Assembly: GCA_937928295.1 (NCBI GenBank)
Contig: CALEYY010000271.1
Span: 1 to 13,779, forward strand
Direction of reading: 5' to 3'
Length of the DNA stretch: 13,779 nucleotides
From: an uncultured Moraxellaceae bacterium
Lineage (GTDB): Bacteria; Pseudomonadota; Gammaproteobacteria; Pseudomonadales; Moraxellaceae
Under the pieces are notes generated by a model, which was not told where the DNA came from, ran no database searches, and worked only from the letters and a program-made list of their open reading frames with translations. Shown here in pieces: positions 12,648 through 13,779 of this stretch. Position numbers and translations under genes: made by a program. How positions within the stretch are numbered: the stretch's first letter is position 1; each line of letters begins with the position of its first letter.

Positions 12648-13779
12648 ATGCCCCGCGTCGCGAAACCCAAAGCCCCGTGGATCGTCTGGACCTCCGAGCT
12701 ATCTCCCTTCGGGCTCAAAGTCATCCTGCTCTGTCGCTATCGCGGCCTGCATTTTCGGGTGTTGCCGGAGCAGGGCACGACCACCGAACGCATCCAGTAT
12801 TCCCTGCGTCGCGAGCTGCTCACGCGCGGCGTGTTGTCGCTGACTTGGCCGCGTATGACCGCCGAAGACGAATTTCCGCTGGTGCCGTTCCTGTTCGGGC
12901 CGGATGGCGAAAATCTCTACGACTCCACCGCCATCGCCGAATGGTTCGATCAGCGCACCGAGGCATCGCGCCGTTTGCTGCCGGACGACCCAGTGGCGCA
13001 CTTTGTGGCGGCACTCATTGATGATTATGCCGATGAGTTCGGCTTGTATATGGTCCATCACAATCGCTGGAAGGTCTCGGCGCTGGACAACGATGCCAGC
13101 GCGCGGCTGGTACGCGAGCTGGGTATTCCGGGACTGCTGAGGCGACCGGTGATGGCGCGTTGGCAGCGGCGCCAGACCGAGCGCCTGCCGTATCTGTTCA
13201 GCGTGGCCCCCGAGGGCTTTCATCTGACGGGCATGCCGGCGGGCGTGCAGCCACCGTCAAGGCCGGGCTTTCCGGCCACACATGCCTTGCTCGAGGATGC
13301 CTTCGAGCGACTGATCATCATTCTGGATGCATTGCTGCGTCAGCGGCCTTTCATTCTGGGCGAGCGCCTGACGCTGGCCGATGCTGCTCTTTACGGTCAG
13401 CTCGGCATGAACCTGAGTGATCCGTCGGCGTGTCGCTGGATGCAATCGCGCGCACCGGCACTGCATGCCTGGCTGCTGAGGCTGCATCGCGGCGATCTGG
13501 CGCTGCTGCAGGCTAGCGGAGAGTTACAGGTTGATGCTGCGCTGGAGCCGCTGCTGGCGGAGATCGGCCGCGTGTTTGTGCCATTGATGCAGCAAAATCT
13601 GGCCGCTTGCGAGCGCTGGAAGGGGCAGGGTGAAACCTTGTTCAACGAGCCGGCCTTTGATGCCGGCCGGGCTTTGTATGATGGCGATATTGATGGCCAT
13701 GCCTTCCGCCATGTCGCCAAGACGTTTCAGGCGAAAGTGTGGCGGCAGCGGGTGAGTGAGTGGCAGGCGTTGCCAGCGG
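12648..13779 (+). CDS. Glutathione S-transferase-like protein, 3' end outside the window
   Basis: At least 377 residues are visible and the frame is open to the window edge. The N-terminal thioredoxin-like domain (about 11-104) begins WIVWTSELSPFGLKVILLCR and contains the PLVPFL strand (78-82, with its cis-Pro) and the glutathione-binding DS pair (92-93, YDSTAIAEWFD). The C-terminal helical domain (about 212-285) includes RPFILGERLTLADAALYGQL with the N-capping aspartate of GST proteins. About 90 more residues follow (290-377), longer than a standard 200-230 residue GST. The active-site position has SPF where thiol enzymes have CPF, so a serine-type transferase is likely. Substrate is unknown. 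AGGA lies eight bases before the ATG at 12648. It is divergent from the antitoxin gene. Confidence 0.85.
   Translation, partial: MPRVAKPKAPWIVWTSELSPFGLKVILLCRYRGLHFRVLPEQGTTTERIQYSLRRELLTRGVLSLTWPRMTAEDEFPLVPFLFGPDGENLYDSTAIAEWFDQRTEASRRLLPDDPVAHFVAALIDDYADEFGLYMVHHNRWKVSALDNDASARLVRELGIPGLLRRPVMARWQRRQTERLPYLFSVAPEGFHLTGMPAGVQPPSRPGFPATHALLEDAFERLIIILDALLRQRPFILGERLTLADAALYGQLGMNLSDPSACRWMQSRAPALHAWLLRLHRGDLALLQASGELQVDAALEPLLAEIGRVFVPLMQQNLAACERWKGQGETLFNEPAFDAGRALYDGDIDGHAFRHVAKTFQAKVWRQRVSEWQALPA

Noticed and set aside
1..13779. CRISPR arrays, insertion sequences and riboswitches.
   Set aside because: No regularly spaced repeats, no transposase-like frames and no terminal inverted repeats were seen; no leader showed a riboswitch pattern I recognise.

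Overview
The window looks like chromosome from a gammaproteobacterium of fairly high GC. The protein set (SCP2-like protein, membrane fatty acid desaturase, arabinose-binding-domain AraC regulator, exported MsrA/MsrB) would suit a Moraxellaceae-like lineage, but that placement is recollection of families, not a search. The right 12.6 kb is coherent and tightly packed. The first ~0.8 kb is not: it is a patchwork of short unrelated pieces and should be treated as suspect.

Layout. 1-800: start of a phage terminase large subunit on the minus strand, the probable tail of its small subunit, a small phage-type plus-strand ORF, and a ~200-base stretch that reads like the FAT domain of the eukaryotic kinase-like protein Tra1/TRRAP. 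This last piece runs in frame into an SCP2 sterol-carrier domain gene that ends at 1162 and has lost a recognisable start. A strong bidirectional terminator (1194-1233) closes this part. 1275-8009: eight genes all on the minus strand. In transcription order they are msrB, msrA, an AraC-type regulator, a three-histidine-box desaturase, a PaaX-like repressor, an OmpR-type response regulator, its histidine kinase and a MAPEG protein. The desaturase and PaaX-like genes overlap by ATGA, and the response regulator and kinase overlap by 8 bases. 8149-9048: a plus-strand AEC-family permease. 9112-9270: tRNA-Asn with a clear sigma-70 promoter and a terminator. 9304-10575: a DUF445 membrane protein (minus). 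10662-11292: a TumE/TumA-type toxin-antitoxin pair (minus) with a cluster of GTGTT/AACAC half-sites at its promoter. 11415-12239: an SDR oxidoreductase (minus). 12306-12587: a ribbon-helix-helix antitoxin without a partner toxin (minus). 12648-end: a glutathione S-transferase-like protein (plus), cut by the window edge.

How the parts may work together. msrB and msrA form an exported methionine sulfoxide repair pair (MsrB with a twin-arginine signal, MsrA with a Sec signal). The desaturase gene is flanked by two regulators, one upstream (AraC-type) and one translationally coupled downstream (PaaX-like), followed by a two-component system. Read as one unit, this suggests control of membrane lipid unsaturation by a ligand and by an envelope signal, but that link is inference from order and overlap. 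The most unusual items are the mosaic left end with the Tra1-like fragment, the desaturase/PaaX/two-component cluster, and the operator and hairpin arrangement over the TumE ribosome binding site.
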